DNA of 64,000 bases from Peribacillus simplex (GCF_001578185.1 NZ_CP011008.1:5050001-5114000); one strand, 5' to 3'. Shown: positions 37,601 to 45,819, numbered from the stretch's first letter. Numbers and translations: made by a program. Notes: generated by a model not told the origin, from the letters alone.

Positions 37601-37972
37601 TTCGCATACTTCTACATATTCAGCTTTATGTTCAATATTAAGGATTGATTTTTTGCTTAGATTTTCAACTGGAACGGAAACTTTGATATAACAGTCATAA
37701 ACAGAATGGGGTTCATCTTCTAATTTTCGGATTAAATCTATTAGATTTATTTCAAACTCAAATTTATGTGAAACCACCGATTCCGCTATTTTAAATTTTT
37801 GATCTTCATTTCCCCTAGAATATAGCCATAGTTCTTTCGCACAATAATGTTCTTTTGAAAATTGACCTTTTATAAAGAGCGTATTTTCCTCTTGCACAAT
37901 GGACAGAACTTGTTTCAACTTAATTTTAGGGGTTTTTATTGCTTTCCTTTTTCTAAGAAGCTTTTTTATCAT
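34643..37972 (-). CDS. Large CDP-glycerol glycerophosphotransferase with two catalytic domains
   Basis: The 1109 residues have three parts. Residues about 1-330 are a beta-rich region without a clear family. Residues about 335-690 are a first glycerophosphotransferase domain (VFLQHGVMGTKN, TTGLSRFDSL, IIPTWRDW, CLHPNM, ITDYSSVAFDFSF). Residues about 725-1109 are a second (IQTWHGTPLKKM, ETGYPRNDLF, YAPTFRDN, ITDYSSVMFDFAN). TagF of B. subtilis (746 residues) has one such domain after an N-terminal region. The two motif sets differ, so the halves are not a recent duplication and may have different specificity. ATG 37972 opens the minus-strand transcript. Confidence 0.92.
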   Translation of the reverse strand: MIKKLLRKRKAIKTPKIKLKQVLSIVQEENTLFIKGQFSKEHYCAKELWLYSRGNEDQKFKIAESVVSHKFEFEINLIDLIRKLEDEPHSVYDCYIKVSVPVENLSKKSILNIEHKAEYVEVCEQVNIEYPIRLGRFQETYTNNLGFYTYEDKQSIFSITNKGNLSLYINKTPEISIKSQIEKITNKSKTMHISGQIFTKNSKIIKGESLVKGRQSDKEYQANISFIHNEEMNIKKYGLNRYIYDMNLDLEQLVSVDLEDDVYDIYMKLYLHDQEEPKMIRVGRPTTRTKIFTKKTDVISDNGVAIVNPYYTFKAANLSLEVFTFPTETYRYLKRMMGWRRFLGLFKKKKDVWIIGERTYKAQDTGYHFFKYMRENHPEKEVYYVIEESSVEAKNVEPFGNILYFKSKEHIKKTMESTRIISSHHPDYLYPLRTSEFKNRVKGVKVFLQHGVMGTKNMVANYGKKATSGFSTDVFLVSSDFEKDMIVTDFGYNEKEVFTTGLSRFDSLFKDDVLIKRQLLIIPTWRDWITSDEIFLESEYFERYQKLVNHPVLHDLSKNNGFEIIFCLHPNMQKFTSYFKDAPVRVISQGEVDVQRLIKESAIMITDYSSVAFDFSFLHKPVIYYQFDRNRFIGKRPSHLDLDNDLPGEIVDELDELLGVLAEYAKSDFVMKKKYMDKADRFIKYRDVHSNSRIFEVIQHAEKDPNSLSKLYNHPVVKLFVNRFRKSKKYFPVMKNVYKIMSRLIPVDRNLILFESGIGKQFADSPKYIYEELVKRDNNYKKVWVYNGNLPIKGKNTKLVKRLSPEYYYYLAKAGYWINNQNFPTYLSKRKETTYIQTWHGTPLKKMLFDIENIQGRDDGYLNRVHGATRTWDYLISPSPYASKAFRSAFKYEGEILETGYPRNDLFYREDASMTAKSVIEKLKIPTGKKVILYAPTFRDNQTSKNNKFIFELKFDLERMKEALGDEYVLLLRMHVVISNNLSIPSEFEDFVINVSNYSDIQELYLISDILITDYSSVMFDFANTARPILYYTYDMEDYRDNIRGFYMDFEKEAPGPFLKTTEEIIETIGDIDEINKQYKKRYSLFREKYCGIEDGKATQRIVDKFFGD

Positions 37973-39066
37973 TTTAGACCACCTATAACAAATTATTTAA
38001 ATAAATGAATCTTTCATTGCACTTTAAAATCATAAACTTTTTTCGGTTTTTCCTCAATATCAGGTGAAATGTTCATATATTACCCAAATCGCCTTGAATA
38101 TACAAAATGGAACATTATTGGTTAGCTTATCCTAATAGAACCTTTAAATGTGAGTCCCTTGCAGCTTACATCGAATATTACATATCTTAATTTTTTGATA
38201 TCGTTTGGGTTGAAAACAACACCTTTACTTCAATCGGCTAAAAGACCAAGTTCTACAAGCCAATGACTGTCCCCTTGAGCACAATGTGTTCGTTGCCAAG
38301 GAAGGACCAACGTAAAAATCATTTGCATGTCCTTCCGTTGCCAGCCAGAATAGAAAGGGTATAGCAAAATCAAGATGCTTAATAGCATAGGAGCATTCTT
38401 AACATCATAGTTAACGCTTTCAATACAGGAATAGGCTAAATGGGTCTATAAAATGTTCTCCGGTAGGTTTAGAGTCTATACATGACTCATTCATAGATCG
38501 AATTTAGTTTTTTAATGACACTTTCAACTTCTATATTATATAACATGGATTTTATGATGTTCTCACCTACAAATGGTAAAATGTGAATGGCTTATTCTAA
38601 TTACAGCAAGAATAATATTTTTTTGTAATTTTGTTTAGCAATCACCTTTGACTCCAAGTAATAAGAATGGTGTGTGTTTGAAATTATATTAAATACTATT
38701 CAATATAAACCATACAATATCTATTTCAATATAAAATATTTTGTATGGACACATTAATATTCCCTCCAGAATAATACAACTTAGTCAACATTTAATTATA
38801 GCTTAAAAATTAATATCTACAATTATCATTAAATTAAATAAATGTGGTTTATTTGTAAAAAAATTGTGGTTTATTTGTAAAACTATTAAGTTATAATTAA
38901 TAGGAGAAAGACTTACTTAAAAACGCATTTGTCTTGCCTTTAAGCAAAAAGCTGAATGCCCTGAAAAGCTGGTTACCTGTTTTATTGTTTCATTTAATAT
39001 TCTAATAGTCCAAATATATATCCTAATTTGATTAAGGAAATAAAGAGTCTTACAGGAGGAATAAAA
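37973..39066. other. Long divergent intergenic region between two glycerophosphotransferase transcripts
   Basis: About 1090 bases with no gene I can support. A minus-strand open stretch near 38230-38410 has no start or family resemblance. The right-hand end carries the tagD promoter (TATAAT at 38892-38897) and the repeated hexamers at 38843-38881. The rest is AT-rich. It corresponds to the unusually long regulatory region between divergent tag operons in B. subtilis. Confidence 0.55.
38843..38881 (-). promoter_or_regulatory. PhoP-box-like array of four hexamers upstream of tagD
   Basis: Read on the minus strand the array is TTTACA-5-ACCACA-5-TTTACA-5-ACCACA with exact 5-bp spacers (11-bp period). 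On the plus strand it appears as two copies of an 18-bp direct repeat, 22 bp apart. PhoP sites in Bacillus are TT(A/C/T)A(C/T)A hexamers with about 5-bp spacing. Two hexamers match fully and two at 4 of 6. A TATAAT follows 10 bp downstream. Confidence 0.55.
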
Positions 39067-39465
39067 ATGAAGAAAGTAATCACTTATGGAACCTTTGATT
39101 TACTTCATTGGGGTCATATCAATCTATTAAAACGTGCTAAAGATTTAGGGGATTATCTTATCGTTGCCATTTCCACGGATGAATTCAATGCTTTAAAAGA
39201 TAAAAAGGCTTATCATAGCTTTGAAAACAGGAAGATGATCCTTGAATCAATCCGCTTTGTGGACGAGGTTATACCGGAAGACAATTGGGAACAAAAGAGA
39301 GAAGACATCCTTCGTGAAGGGGTAGATATCTTTGTAATGGGAGATGACTGGAAAGGCCAATTCGATGAATTATCTGAAGTTTGTGAAGTGGTCTACCTTC
39401 CAAGAACAATTGGCATTTCTACATCCCAAATTAAAGATGACCTTTTACAAGTTACTAATGGCTAA
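39067..39465 (+). CDS. tagD: Glycerol-3-phosphate cytidylyltransferase TagD
   Basis: TagD makes CDP-glycerol from CTP and glycerol-3-phosphate, the donor for poly-glycerol phosphate teichoic acid. The 132 residues show the nucleotidyltransferase motif GTFDLLHWGHINLLKRA, then RKMILESIRFVDEVIPE and the ISTSQIK motif. ATG 39067 follows AGGAGGAATAAAA; the in-frame ATG at 39028 has no ribosome binding site. The length matches B. subtilis TagD (129). It supplies substrate to the four catalytic domains encoded nearby and overlaps the next gene. Confidence 0.96.
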   Translation: MKKVITYGTFDLLHWGHINLLKRAKDLGDYLIVAISTDEFNALKDKKAYHSFENRKMILESIRFVDEVIPEDNWEQKREDILREGVDIFVMGDDWKGQFDELSEVCEVVYLPRTIGISTSQIKDDLLQVTNG

Positions 39466-40621
39466 AGAATTCGCGATAGGAATTTACCTTTTTTGTTTTA
39501 AGGTTTTATTCTCTATCTTTAAACTTTTCCCTTTACGTGATAAAACGACCTTTGTCACATCATTCGGGGACAACTGCCAATATATAGCGGATGAAATGGA
39601 CAAGCAGGACATTCCTATTCAAAAAGTATTTTTAATGAAGCCGAGCAGTCATATAGAAGTGAAGGACGATGGAAAAACCATCGTCCTTCCGTTTGAATCT
39701 AATAATATCATTGCCTTGATCCAATCGATTTATCACCTCGCTACTTCAAAATGGATCATCATTGATAATTATTTTGGCTTTCTTTCAGCTATTGCATTCA
39801 AAAAGCAAGTGAAATGTGTTCAAGTGTGGCATGCGGCCGGTGCCGTTAAGCAATTCGGGGCAAAAGACCCTTCCATTCAAAACCGCTCTGCCCGTGCAAG
39901 GACAAGATTTTTAGAGGTATATAAAAAATTTGATTATGTTACGTCAGGTTCAGAGAGAATGGCGGAAATTTATCAAGAAAGTTTTCAATTGCCGACATCC
40001 CATATTCTAAGAACCGGGATACCTCGGACTGATTTCTTTTTCAATGATGAATCAAAAAAAACTGCACGCAGTTCGTTGCTAGCCAAATATCCAGAACTTG
40101 AGCATAAGAAAATCATTTTATATGCCCCTACATTTCGTAATGACGGCCTGAACAGCGGAGAGATTGCACTCGATTTGGAAATGCTCTACAAGGAACTAAA
40201 GGACGAACAATATGCGTTATTACTTAAACTGCATCCAGCTGTAAAAACGGAGGATGATCTACAACATAAATTCCCAGGGTTCGTTTACCCTGTCAAAAGT
40301 GAATTTCACGTAAATCAACTGCTGATCAGTACGGATCTTTTAATAACCGATTACTCTTCGATTCCATTTGAATTCTCTTTTTTGGAAAGACCAATGATAT
40401 TCTTTGCATATGACCTAGAAAAGTATGTAAAGGAACGGGGATTTTGGGAGGATTACGCCTCTTCCATGCCCGGACCGGTGGTATCTACCACTGAAGAGCT
40501 TTTAGGGAAAATACGGGTCGCAGATCAATCATTAATGAAGATTGCTCCCTTTAACCAAAAATGGAATCAATACTCCACAGGAAATTCAAGTAGGAATTTA
40601 GTTGATTTCCTTTTTAAATAA
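39458..40621 (+). CDS. CDP-glycerol glycerophosphotransferase, possible TagB-like primase
   Basis: A single-domain enzyme of about 387 residues with VWHAAGAVKQFGAKD, RTGIPRTDFFFND, YAPTFRNDG, LLKLHPAVK and ITDYSSIPFEFSF. The His motif reads WHAAGAxKxFG, unlike the WHGTPLKK of the other family members here. That and the partner gene tagD suggest the priming enzyme that adds the first glycerol phosphate, which is an inference. ATG 39458 overlaps the tagD stop by 8 bp, giving coupled translation. In-frame ATGs at 39437 and upstream lie deep within tagD. Confidence 0.87.
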   Translation: MAKEFAIGIYLFCFKVLFSIFKLFPLRDKTTFVTSFGDNCQYIADEMDKQDIPIQKVFLMKPSSHIEVKDDGKTIVLPFESNNIIALIQSIYHLATSKWIIIDNYFGFLSAIAFKKQVKCVQVWHAAGAVKQFGAKDPSIQNRSARARTRFLEVYKKFDYVTSGSERMAEIYQESFQLPTSHILRTGIPRTDFFFNDESKKTARSSLLAKYPELEHKKIILYAPTFRNDGLNSGEIALDLEMLYKELKDEQYALLLKLHPAVKTEDDLQHKFPGFVYPVKSEFHVNQLLISTDLLITDYSSIPFEFSFLERPMIFFAYDLEKYVKERGFWEDYASSMPGPVVSTTEELLGKIRVADQSLMKIAPFNQKWNQYSTGNSSRNLVDFLFK

Positions 40622-40626
40622 AGTCA

Positions 40627-40655
40627 ACCCACTTTGTAAAATGAAGTGGGTTTTT
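40627..40655 (+). terminator. Terminator of the tagD transcript
   Basis: ACCCACTT/AAGTGGGT stem followed by TTTTT, 5 bp after the stop codon. Confidence 0.9.
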
Positions 40656-40893
40656 AATGTTAAGTGGCAGAATATCAATAACCCCTCATAAAAAGAAGGA
40701 AATACCTTCTCAATGTGAAATTAAATGGGACAGGAAATGAATATTCTAAAAATAGCGCTATTTTTACAGGGATTGACAAACAGGAAAGCACGAAGCCACA
40801 TTGTGAGAAAGGACTCATAATATAGAAAATATTGTAGATTACATCTCTCAAACCTAACCAATATAAACCAGTAAAATACTACTATTTTCCCCT

Positions 40894-40939
40894 TGTAACA
40901 AAAATGTAATATTTTTTAACCCTTTTCATTTGTTAGAAT
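40894..40939 (+). promoter_or_regulatory. WalR box and promoter of the LysM-NlpC/P60 gene
   Basis: TGTAAC (40894-40899), 5 bp and TGTAAT (40905-40910) match the WalR (YycF) consensus TGTWAH-N5-TGTWAH. A -10-like TAGAAT lies at 40934-40939, so the box sits immediately upstream of the -35 position, as in WalR-activated autolysin promoters. Confidence 0.75.
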
Positions 40940-40970
40940 AGGGAAAAAGACATATTCGAGGTGGAAAACC

Positions 40971-42008
40971 GTGAAAAAAAGTGTAGTCGCATTTTCGACA
41001 TTAGCCATTTTATCTTCGACTTTTGTTTCTCCTGCCCTTGCCAGTACATATACAGTCAAAAGCGGCGATAACCTAAGTAAAATTGCACAGAAGCATAATA
41101 CGACAGTAAAAGACTTAAAACAGCTTAATAACTTAAAAACAGACTTTTTGAAAATTAATCAAAAATTAATTACATCCAACTCCAAAACAACATCAAATGC
41201 TTCTTCAGTTTCCGTGAAAAAAACTAAAAATACCACATATACCATTGTTTCAGGTGATACCTTAACAAGGATAGCAAACAAGCATAACCTTACACTTGCT
41301 GAATTGATGAAATTGAATAACTTGAAATCCGATAGAATTTATGCAGGTGCTAAACTTATCGTATCTAAATCAACCACTACCACTACCATTGATTTACCCA
41401 GCAGCTCCAAGCCGTCCAATGTTACACAGACCCCAGCGAATTCAGCTACATACATTGTGGTAAAAGGTGACACACTTTCCGGAATTTCCAGAAAAACCAA
41501 TTTGACTGTAGCTCAGCTTAAATCTAACAACTCGTTAAAATCCGATTTAATCAGAGTTGGACAAAAACTAAAATTAGGTAAATCGTCAAGTACAGCCCCT
41601 GCAGATAAAAATGATGGAAAAGTGGAAGCCCCAAGTTCCGGGAACAAAGTAACCACACTCGTTTCCGAAGCAAAGAAATTAATTGGATCACCTTATTCGT
41701 GGGCGGGCGCCTCCCCATCAGGTTTCGATTGCAGCGGATTTATTTACTATACGTTCAAAAAGGCCGGGTATGAAGTTTCCAGGCTATCATCTTCCACATA
41801 TTATGATATGGGTAAAAGGGTTACTTCACCGAAAAGTGGCGATCTTATCTTCTTTGCAACGGGTTCTAATAAATCAGTTGTAAGCCATATGGGAATCTAC
41901 TTGGGCGGTGGGCAGTTCATTCATGCCTCAACAAGTAAGGGAGTAGAAATCACTTCTACTTCAAACTCCTATTTCAAGAGCAGAATCATCGGTTATAGAA
42001 GTTTATAG
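40971..42008 (+). CDS. Secreted LysM-NlpC/P60 endopeptidase (LytE/CwlS type)
   Basis: This 345-residue cell wall hydrolase cuts the D-Glu to diaminopimelate bond in peptide stems. It has a signal peptide (residues 1-25, ending PALAS). Three LysM wall-binding repeats follow (about 27-69, 90-132, 160-202) with Ser/Thr-rich linkers, then an NlpC/P60 domain with Cys254 in GFDCSGFIYY, His306 and His318. Domain order matches LytE, CwlS and LytF. GTG 40971 follows GAGGTGGAAAACC. The upstream WalR box suggests control by the WalKR system together with wall growth. Confidence 0.95.
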   Translation: MKKSVVAFSTLAILSSTFVSPALASTYTVKSGDNLSKIAQKHNTTVKDLKQLNNLKTDFLKINQKLITSNSKTTSNASSVSVKKTKNTTYTIVSGDTLTRIANKHNLTLAELMKLNNLKSDRIYAGAKLIVSKSTTTTTIDLPSSSKPSNVTQTPANSATYIVVKGDTLSGISRKTNLTVAQLKSNNSLKSDLIRVGQKLKLGKSSSTAPADKNDGKVEAPSSGNKVTTLVSEAKKLIGSPYSWAGASPSGFDCSGFIYYTFKKAGYEVSRLSSSTYYDMGKRVTSPKSGDLIFFATGSNKSVVSHMGIYLGGGQFIHASTSKGVEITSTSNSYFKSRIIGYRSL

Positions 42009-42112
42009 GATTTACTTGCAGACTTTCTCTTAAAGCCGAAGTTCATGTAAGAGAATCACATCTTCTTTTTATCTATGGGTATATAATTAACTAATATTCG
42101 AATGATTAGGAA

Positions 42113-42151
42113 GCGAAGGAATTCATTTTCTGTGAATCCTTCGTTTTTTTT
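42113..42151 (+). terminator. Terminator of the LysM-NlpC/P60 gene
   Basis: CGAAGGATTCA-type stem (42114-42125 with 42133-42143) followed by eight T. Confidence 0.85.
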
Positions 42152-42292
42152 GAATAAAAACAGGTAAATATGCACTCTAAGTACAAAAAGAAACTATTCT
42201 ATTTTTGATTAAAAAAAGGTATAGTTAAAAACATACCGACTAGGTACTTTTTCACATCTTCCATTTAGTGGAATGGTTCAGGGAGGAATTAG

Positions 42293-43219
42293 ATGAGATC
42301 CGAACATAAAAAAAAGAAAAAGAAACGCAAATCGTTTAAAATAATCGGCTTCACCCTTCTTATCCTTTTCATTGGCACAGTTGCTTATGGAGCTTCAGTT
42401 TATCAATCTTTGGCAGGTGCGATTCAAACTATGCAAGGTACTGCGCATAAAACGGATAAGCGTGTAGATGACATCAAGTTCAAAAGCAAAGATCCATTTT
42501 CAATACTAATTCTTGGCGTGGATGAAAGGAAAAATGACAAAGGTCGATCAGATACGATGATTGTCATGACTGTTAATCCTAAACAAGAATCCATTGAATT
42601 ATTGAGTTTACCCAGAGATACGCGTACAGAAATCATCGGTAAAGGCACAAATGATAAAATGAATCATGCCTATGCCTATGGCGGAGTTTCCATGTCGATA
42701 AACACAGTGGAGGCCTATTTGGATATTCCGATTGATTATTACGTCAAAATGAATATGGAAGGCTTTCAGGATATAGTGAATGCCGTAGGCGGTGTCACTG
42801 TTGATAATGATATGGACCTTGCCTATAAAGGGTATAATTTTAAAAAGGGCACAATCGACTTAAATGGAAAAGAGGCATTGATTTATTCCCGAATCCGAAA
42901 GGAAGATCCCCGCGGGGATTATGGACGGCAAATGCGGCAACGCCAGGTTATCCAAGCCGTCATGAAAAAAGGGGCAAGTCTCTCAACACTTACCAATTAT
43001 GACGATATTTTCGAGGCACTAGGTAAAAACGTGGAAACCAATTTAAGTTTCAATGAAATGTTGAGTATCCAAAATAACTATAAATCATCCCTTAAAAATA
43101 TAAAACAATATACTCTTGAAGGTGACAATCAAAAGCTAGATGGCGTTTGGTACAACATTGTTCCAGAAGATATAAAACTTGAAGCCCAGAACCGTGTGAA
43201 GAAACATCTGGGATTATAA
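42293..43219 (+). CDS. LytR-CpsA-Psr (LCP) family wall polymer ligase
   Basis: This second LCP enzyme has 308 residues. It shows a basic cytoplasmic tail (KKKKKKRKSFK), one membrane helix (about 17-38) and the LCP catalytic domain with GRSDTMIVMTVNPKQESIEL, LSLPRDTRTEI and ALIYSRIRKEDPRGDYGRQM. Conserved Asp and Arg residues for the pyrophosphate group are present. ATG 42293 follows GGGAGGAATTAG. The gene stands alone between two terminators. It may attach a different polymer from the one served by tagU. Confidence 0.93.
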   Translation: MRSEHKKKKKKRKSFKIIGFTLLILFIGTVAYGASVYQSLAGAIQTMQGTAHKTDKRVDDIKFKSKDPFSILILGVDERKNDKGRSDTMIVMTVNPKQESIELLSLPRDTRTEIIGKGTNDKMNHAYAYGGVSMSINTVEAYLDIPIDYYVKMNMEGFQDIVNAVGGVTVDNDMDLAYKGYNFKKGTIDLNGKEALIYSRIRKEDPRGDYGRQMRQRQVIQAVMKKGASLSTLTNYDDIFEALGKNVETNLSFNEMLSIQNNYKSSLKNIKQYTLEGDNQKLDGVWYNIVPEDIKLEAQNRVKKHLGL

Positions 43220-43225
43220 TGGAGA

Positions 43226-43259
43226 AAGGATGGCTTTTATCAGTCATCCTCTTTTTTTC
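43226..43259 (+). terminator. Terminator of the second LCP gene
   Basis: AGGATG/CATCCT stem followed by seven T, just after the stop codon. Confidence 0.82.
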
Positions 43260-43261
43260 GG

Positions 43262-45028
43262 TCAATCCTTCGTTTGTTTAAAATAATCGGTACGTATCAC
43301 TTGGTCACTCAGATCAACCTCCTTTTGGTCTTCTGGTGAAAATCCTTCGACCTTCCCTTTTCCATTTATTTTCATTTGAGAACCATAATCCCCTTTTAAT
43401 ATCAATGCGTCGCCATCTTCACCATTCAGCATGCTTTCCCCAAAGTATGATGAACTCTTAATATTTAATAAATCGTATAGAGTTGGTAAAATATCGACCT
43501 GGCCCCCTACCTTATTAATCGTTCTTCCTTCCATATCCTCCTGAAAGATGATCAACGGAATGGGCATATATTTTTCAATCCACTGCTCATCGCTAATTTT
43601 ATTCTCGTAATACGCTTCAACTTCTTGTTTATCTTTTAAAAAAAGTCCATCATGATCTCCGTATATGACAATCACGCTGTCTTTCAATTTCCCGTCATCC
43701 TTCAGCTTCTTTACGTAATCCCCGATGGCTGAATCCGTATAATGAATTGCTTCGAAATATTTAGTAAGATAGCTGTCCTCTTTTCCAACTTTAGGTTTCA
43801 ATGTTATCTGTTCCTTCGGTAGCGAAAAAGGTACATGGCTGGTCAGCGTAACGAAAAAAGCGTAATAGGGATTTTTTTTATCTTTTAAGAAATGATAGCT
43901 TTGATTGAAGAAACTGCGGTCTCCCAGGCCCATCGATATCATCTCATCCTTCTGCATATCCTCTATTGAAAGATAGTCATCAAACCCTAGCGAGGGATAT
44001 GCATGCTGCCTATTCCAGAAGTCTTCTTCATCTCCGTGGAAAGCATAACTTTGATAATCCGACTTCTTTAATTCTTTAGCAAGACCCGGAAAATCATTAT
44101 AAGGGAACCGAAAAAAGGTCGCGCCTTGCTTTAAAGGAAATAAACCGGTATTCACGATCAGCTCTCCGTCAGATGAATTTCCAAATACAGTCTGTGGATA
44201 TACATGCGGGAAGTACAGACCCTCTTTCGCCAATTCATTCATGAATGGCGTGACCTCCTGTCCGGCACTCTTTTGAAATAGCGGAAACGCCTGTAAAGAT
44301 TCCACCTGGATGATAATGAGATTCTTCCCTTCCAAAGAGCCTGAAAACGCATGATCCTGCCTGTTCTTTTCATCGAAGTAATCAGAAATGGCCTTCTTTT
44401 CTTTCGAAGACATACCATGCCTTCCCGAGTCAGTAAAATAGGCATACGTATCCAATACGTGATGACCGATCGGACCCCAGTTTCGCAAGAAGGTATTCGC
44501 CTCATAACGCCGGGTTATATCGACCTTATCGATAAATATATTCTTTACCGGCTTTAGCCCCGCTATCATGAGGAATATTACGGCCGGTACAAGTGCCATA
44601 TGCTTGAGGGGGTATTTTTTCTTCATGAATGACTCCGCAATTGGAAAGCCTAACAGAAGAAAGATTGAATCCTTCATTTTCATCATACTGAATATACTTT
44701 CACCAAGCCCATTCAGATTGCTTTTTTGCATCCACATATAGGAAGTGATAGGTGTCGAGTAATAGCGATAAAACCAAATGTCCCCAAGGAAAAAGGCCAT
44801 GATCGAAAGAAGGAAGACTGAAAAAATGATGCCCTTTAGGACTCCATTCGGTACGCATTCCTTCAGATAAACAATAAAACCGGCAACGCCGATGATTATC
44901 GTAAAAATTCCAATCGAAAGATCATTACCCATCCTATCATTCGTATAAATGAAAAGTATTGCCACGATTAAAATGGACATAATCTCAAATAACCGTTCCT
45001 TCAATCGCTGATTCAGATTGTTCTTCAT
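43262..45028 (-). CDS. LTA synthase-like membrane sulfatase-fold protein
   Basis: LtaS-type enzymes polymerise glycerol phosphate from phosphatidylglycerol on the outer membrane face. The 588 residues have about five N-terminal membrane helices (to about residue 165) and an extracellular sulfatase-fold domain. That domain has NLIIIQVESLQ (Glu243 metal ligand), SYAFHGDEEDFWNR, TLTSHVPF and VIYGDHDGLF. At the nucleophile position, where LtaS reads GKTSDSE with Thr, this protein reads GNSSDGE (Ser285). It may be a primase-like or YqgS/YvgJ-like paralogue. It stands alone, convergent with the LCP gene. Confidence 0.9.
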   Translation of the reverse strand: MKNNLNQRLKERLFEIMSILIVAILFIYTNDRMGNDLSIGIFTIIIGVAGFIVYLKECVPNGVLKGIIFSVFLLSIMAFFLGDIWFYRYYSTPITSYMWMQKSNLNGLGESIFSMMKMKDSIFLLLGFPIAESFMKKKYPLKHMALVPAVIFLMIAGLKPVKNIFIDKVDITRRYEANTFLRNWGPIGHHVLDTYAYFTDSGRHGMSSKEKKAISDYFDEKNRQDHAFSGSLEGKNLIIIQVESLQAFPLFQKSAGQEVTPFMNELAKEGLYFPHVYPQTVFGNSSDGELIVNTGLFPLKQGATFFRFPYNDFPGLAKELKKSDYQSYAFHGDEEDFWNRQHAYPSLGFDDYLSIEDMQKDEMISMGLGDRSFFNQSYHFLKDKKNPYYAFFVTLTSHVPFSLPKEQITLKPKVGKEDSYLTKYFEAIHYTDSAIGDYVKKLKDDGKLKDSVIVIYGDHDGLFLKDKQEVEAYYENKISDEQWIEKYMPIPLIIFQEDMEGRTINKVGGQVDILPTLYDLLNIKSSSYFGESMLNGEDGDALILKGDYGSQMKINGKGKVEGFSPEDQKEVDLSDQVIRTDYFKQTKD

Positions 45029-45195
45029 GCTCCTGCCACTTTCCTCTTCATTATTTCCAGGACTTAATTAAGCCTGATTACGGAAGAATACTTATAAATA
45101 TTACTTAGCGTTGCCATTTATGAGAAACTGCACACAGAAAACAGTATAAATATTTGGCAGTTATCCAACTAGTCTTTAATGTCTTCCTTTAAAAA

Positions 45196-45222
45196 CAAAA
45201 AGCCTTCATCGGATGAAGGCCT
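45196..45222 (-). terminator. Terminator of secA2-slaP, left copy (carries the T run)
   Basis: GCCTTCATC/GATGAAGGC stem, followed on the minus strand by TTTTTGTTTTT. It is now separated from slaP by the inserted IS; the second copy of the stem lies at 45931-45953. Confidence 0.8.
45200..45222. repeat. 23-bp target-site duplication, left copy
   Basis: Identical to 45931-45953. The duplicated sequence contains the whole terminator stem, so the element inserted at a hairpin and copied it. Confidence 0.8.
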
Positions 45223-45287
45223 CAGACTGTAGACAAACTCGATGAAAATCGAGTTTGTCTATTTTTTATGAGTTGTACAATTTGGCA

Positions 45288-45413
45288 GTTGATTTTCCAC
45301 TCCAGGCACTCGCTTTCCGCGGGCGGTCGGGGAGCCTCCTCGGCTTTCGCCTGCGGGGTCTCCCCTAGACGCGCTTTTCCCGCAGGAGTCTCGTACCTTC
45401 CGTTCCAATCAAC
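45288..45413. repeat. GC-rich dispersed repeat, copy 2 (126 bp)
   Basis: Same orientation and ends as the copy at 7692-7802 (GTTGATTTTCCACTCCAGGC to CCGTTCCAATCAAC), with a longer interior that adds a CCTCGGCTTTCGCCTGCGG block. It lies inside the IS remnant, between its left end and the transposase fragment. Confidence 0.88.
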
Positions 45414-45488
45414 TTTGTCTTACCTTTTAGATTAAACACTTTTGCCTGGAGTCATTTTTGTTTTAAAATAGAAGTATTAAAACTTGAG

Positions 45489-45819
45489 GTGATGAGGATG
45501 CTTTCTAAACATGATTCTATTCAGCGAGATCAACTTGAAATGATTACGTTAGATCAAGTGGTTACACGGCATATTTGGCAAACACATGTGGAAGAAGCAG
45601 ATCATCTGCGTCATCATCAAGATGTAAAAACTATATATGCGAAACGTAAAGAAACGATTGAGCGTGTATTCGCAGATGCAAAAGAAAAGCATGGTATGCG
45701 TTGGACAACTTTAAGGGGACTTAAAAAATTGTCGAAGCAGGCGATGCTTACTTTCTTTCGCTGCCATTAATTTAAAGAAGATGGCCAATTGGACATGGCG
45801 AGGTCCAAAAATGGCCTAA
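45489..45819 (+). pseudogene. C-terminal fragment of an IS1182 family transposase, frameshifted
   Basis: The frame reads VVTRHIWQTHVEEADHLRHH, then AKRKETIERVFADAKEKHGM and RWTTLRGLKKLSKQAMLTF, the typical C-terminal part of IS1182 transposases. It then shifts frame at a TTTCTTTC, an apparent 4-bp duplication. After the shift the sequence continues FAAINLKKMANWTWRGPKMA and stops at 45817-45819, which is the normal family end. The catalytic N-terminal two thirds are missing. It cannot encode an active enzyme. Confidence 0.87.

Larger units (their letters stand above)
40622..40970. other. Intergenic region with terminator and WalR-regulated promoter
   Basis: 349 bases. The left end is the terminator at 40627-40655. 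The right end carries the WalR box and promoter of the LysM gene. I see nothing else in between. Confidence 0.6.

Noticed and set aside
38230..38420. Minus-strand open stretch in the long intergenic region before tagD, considered as a decayed transposase
   Set aside because: No recognisable motif in any frame, and neighbouring frames are full of stops. Treated as non-coding.
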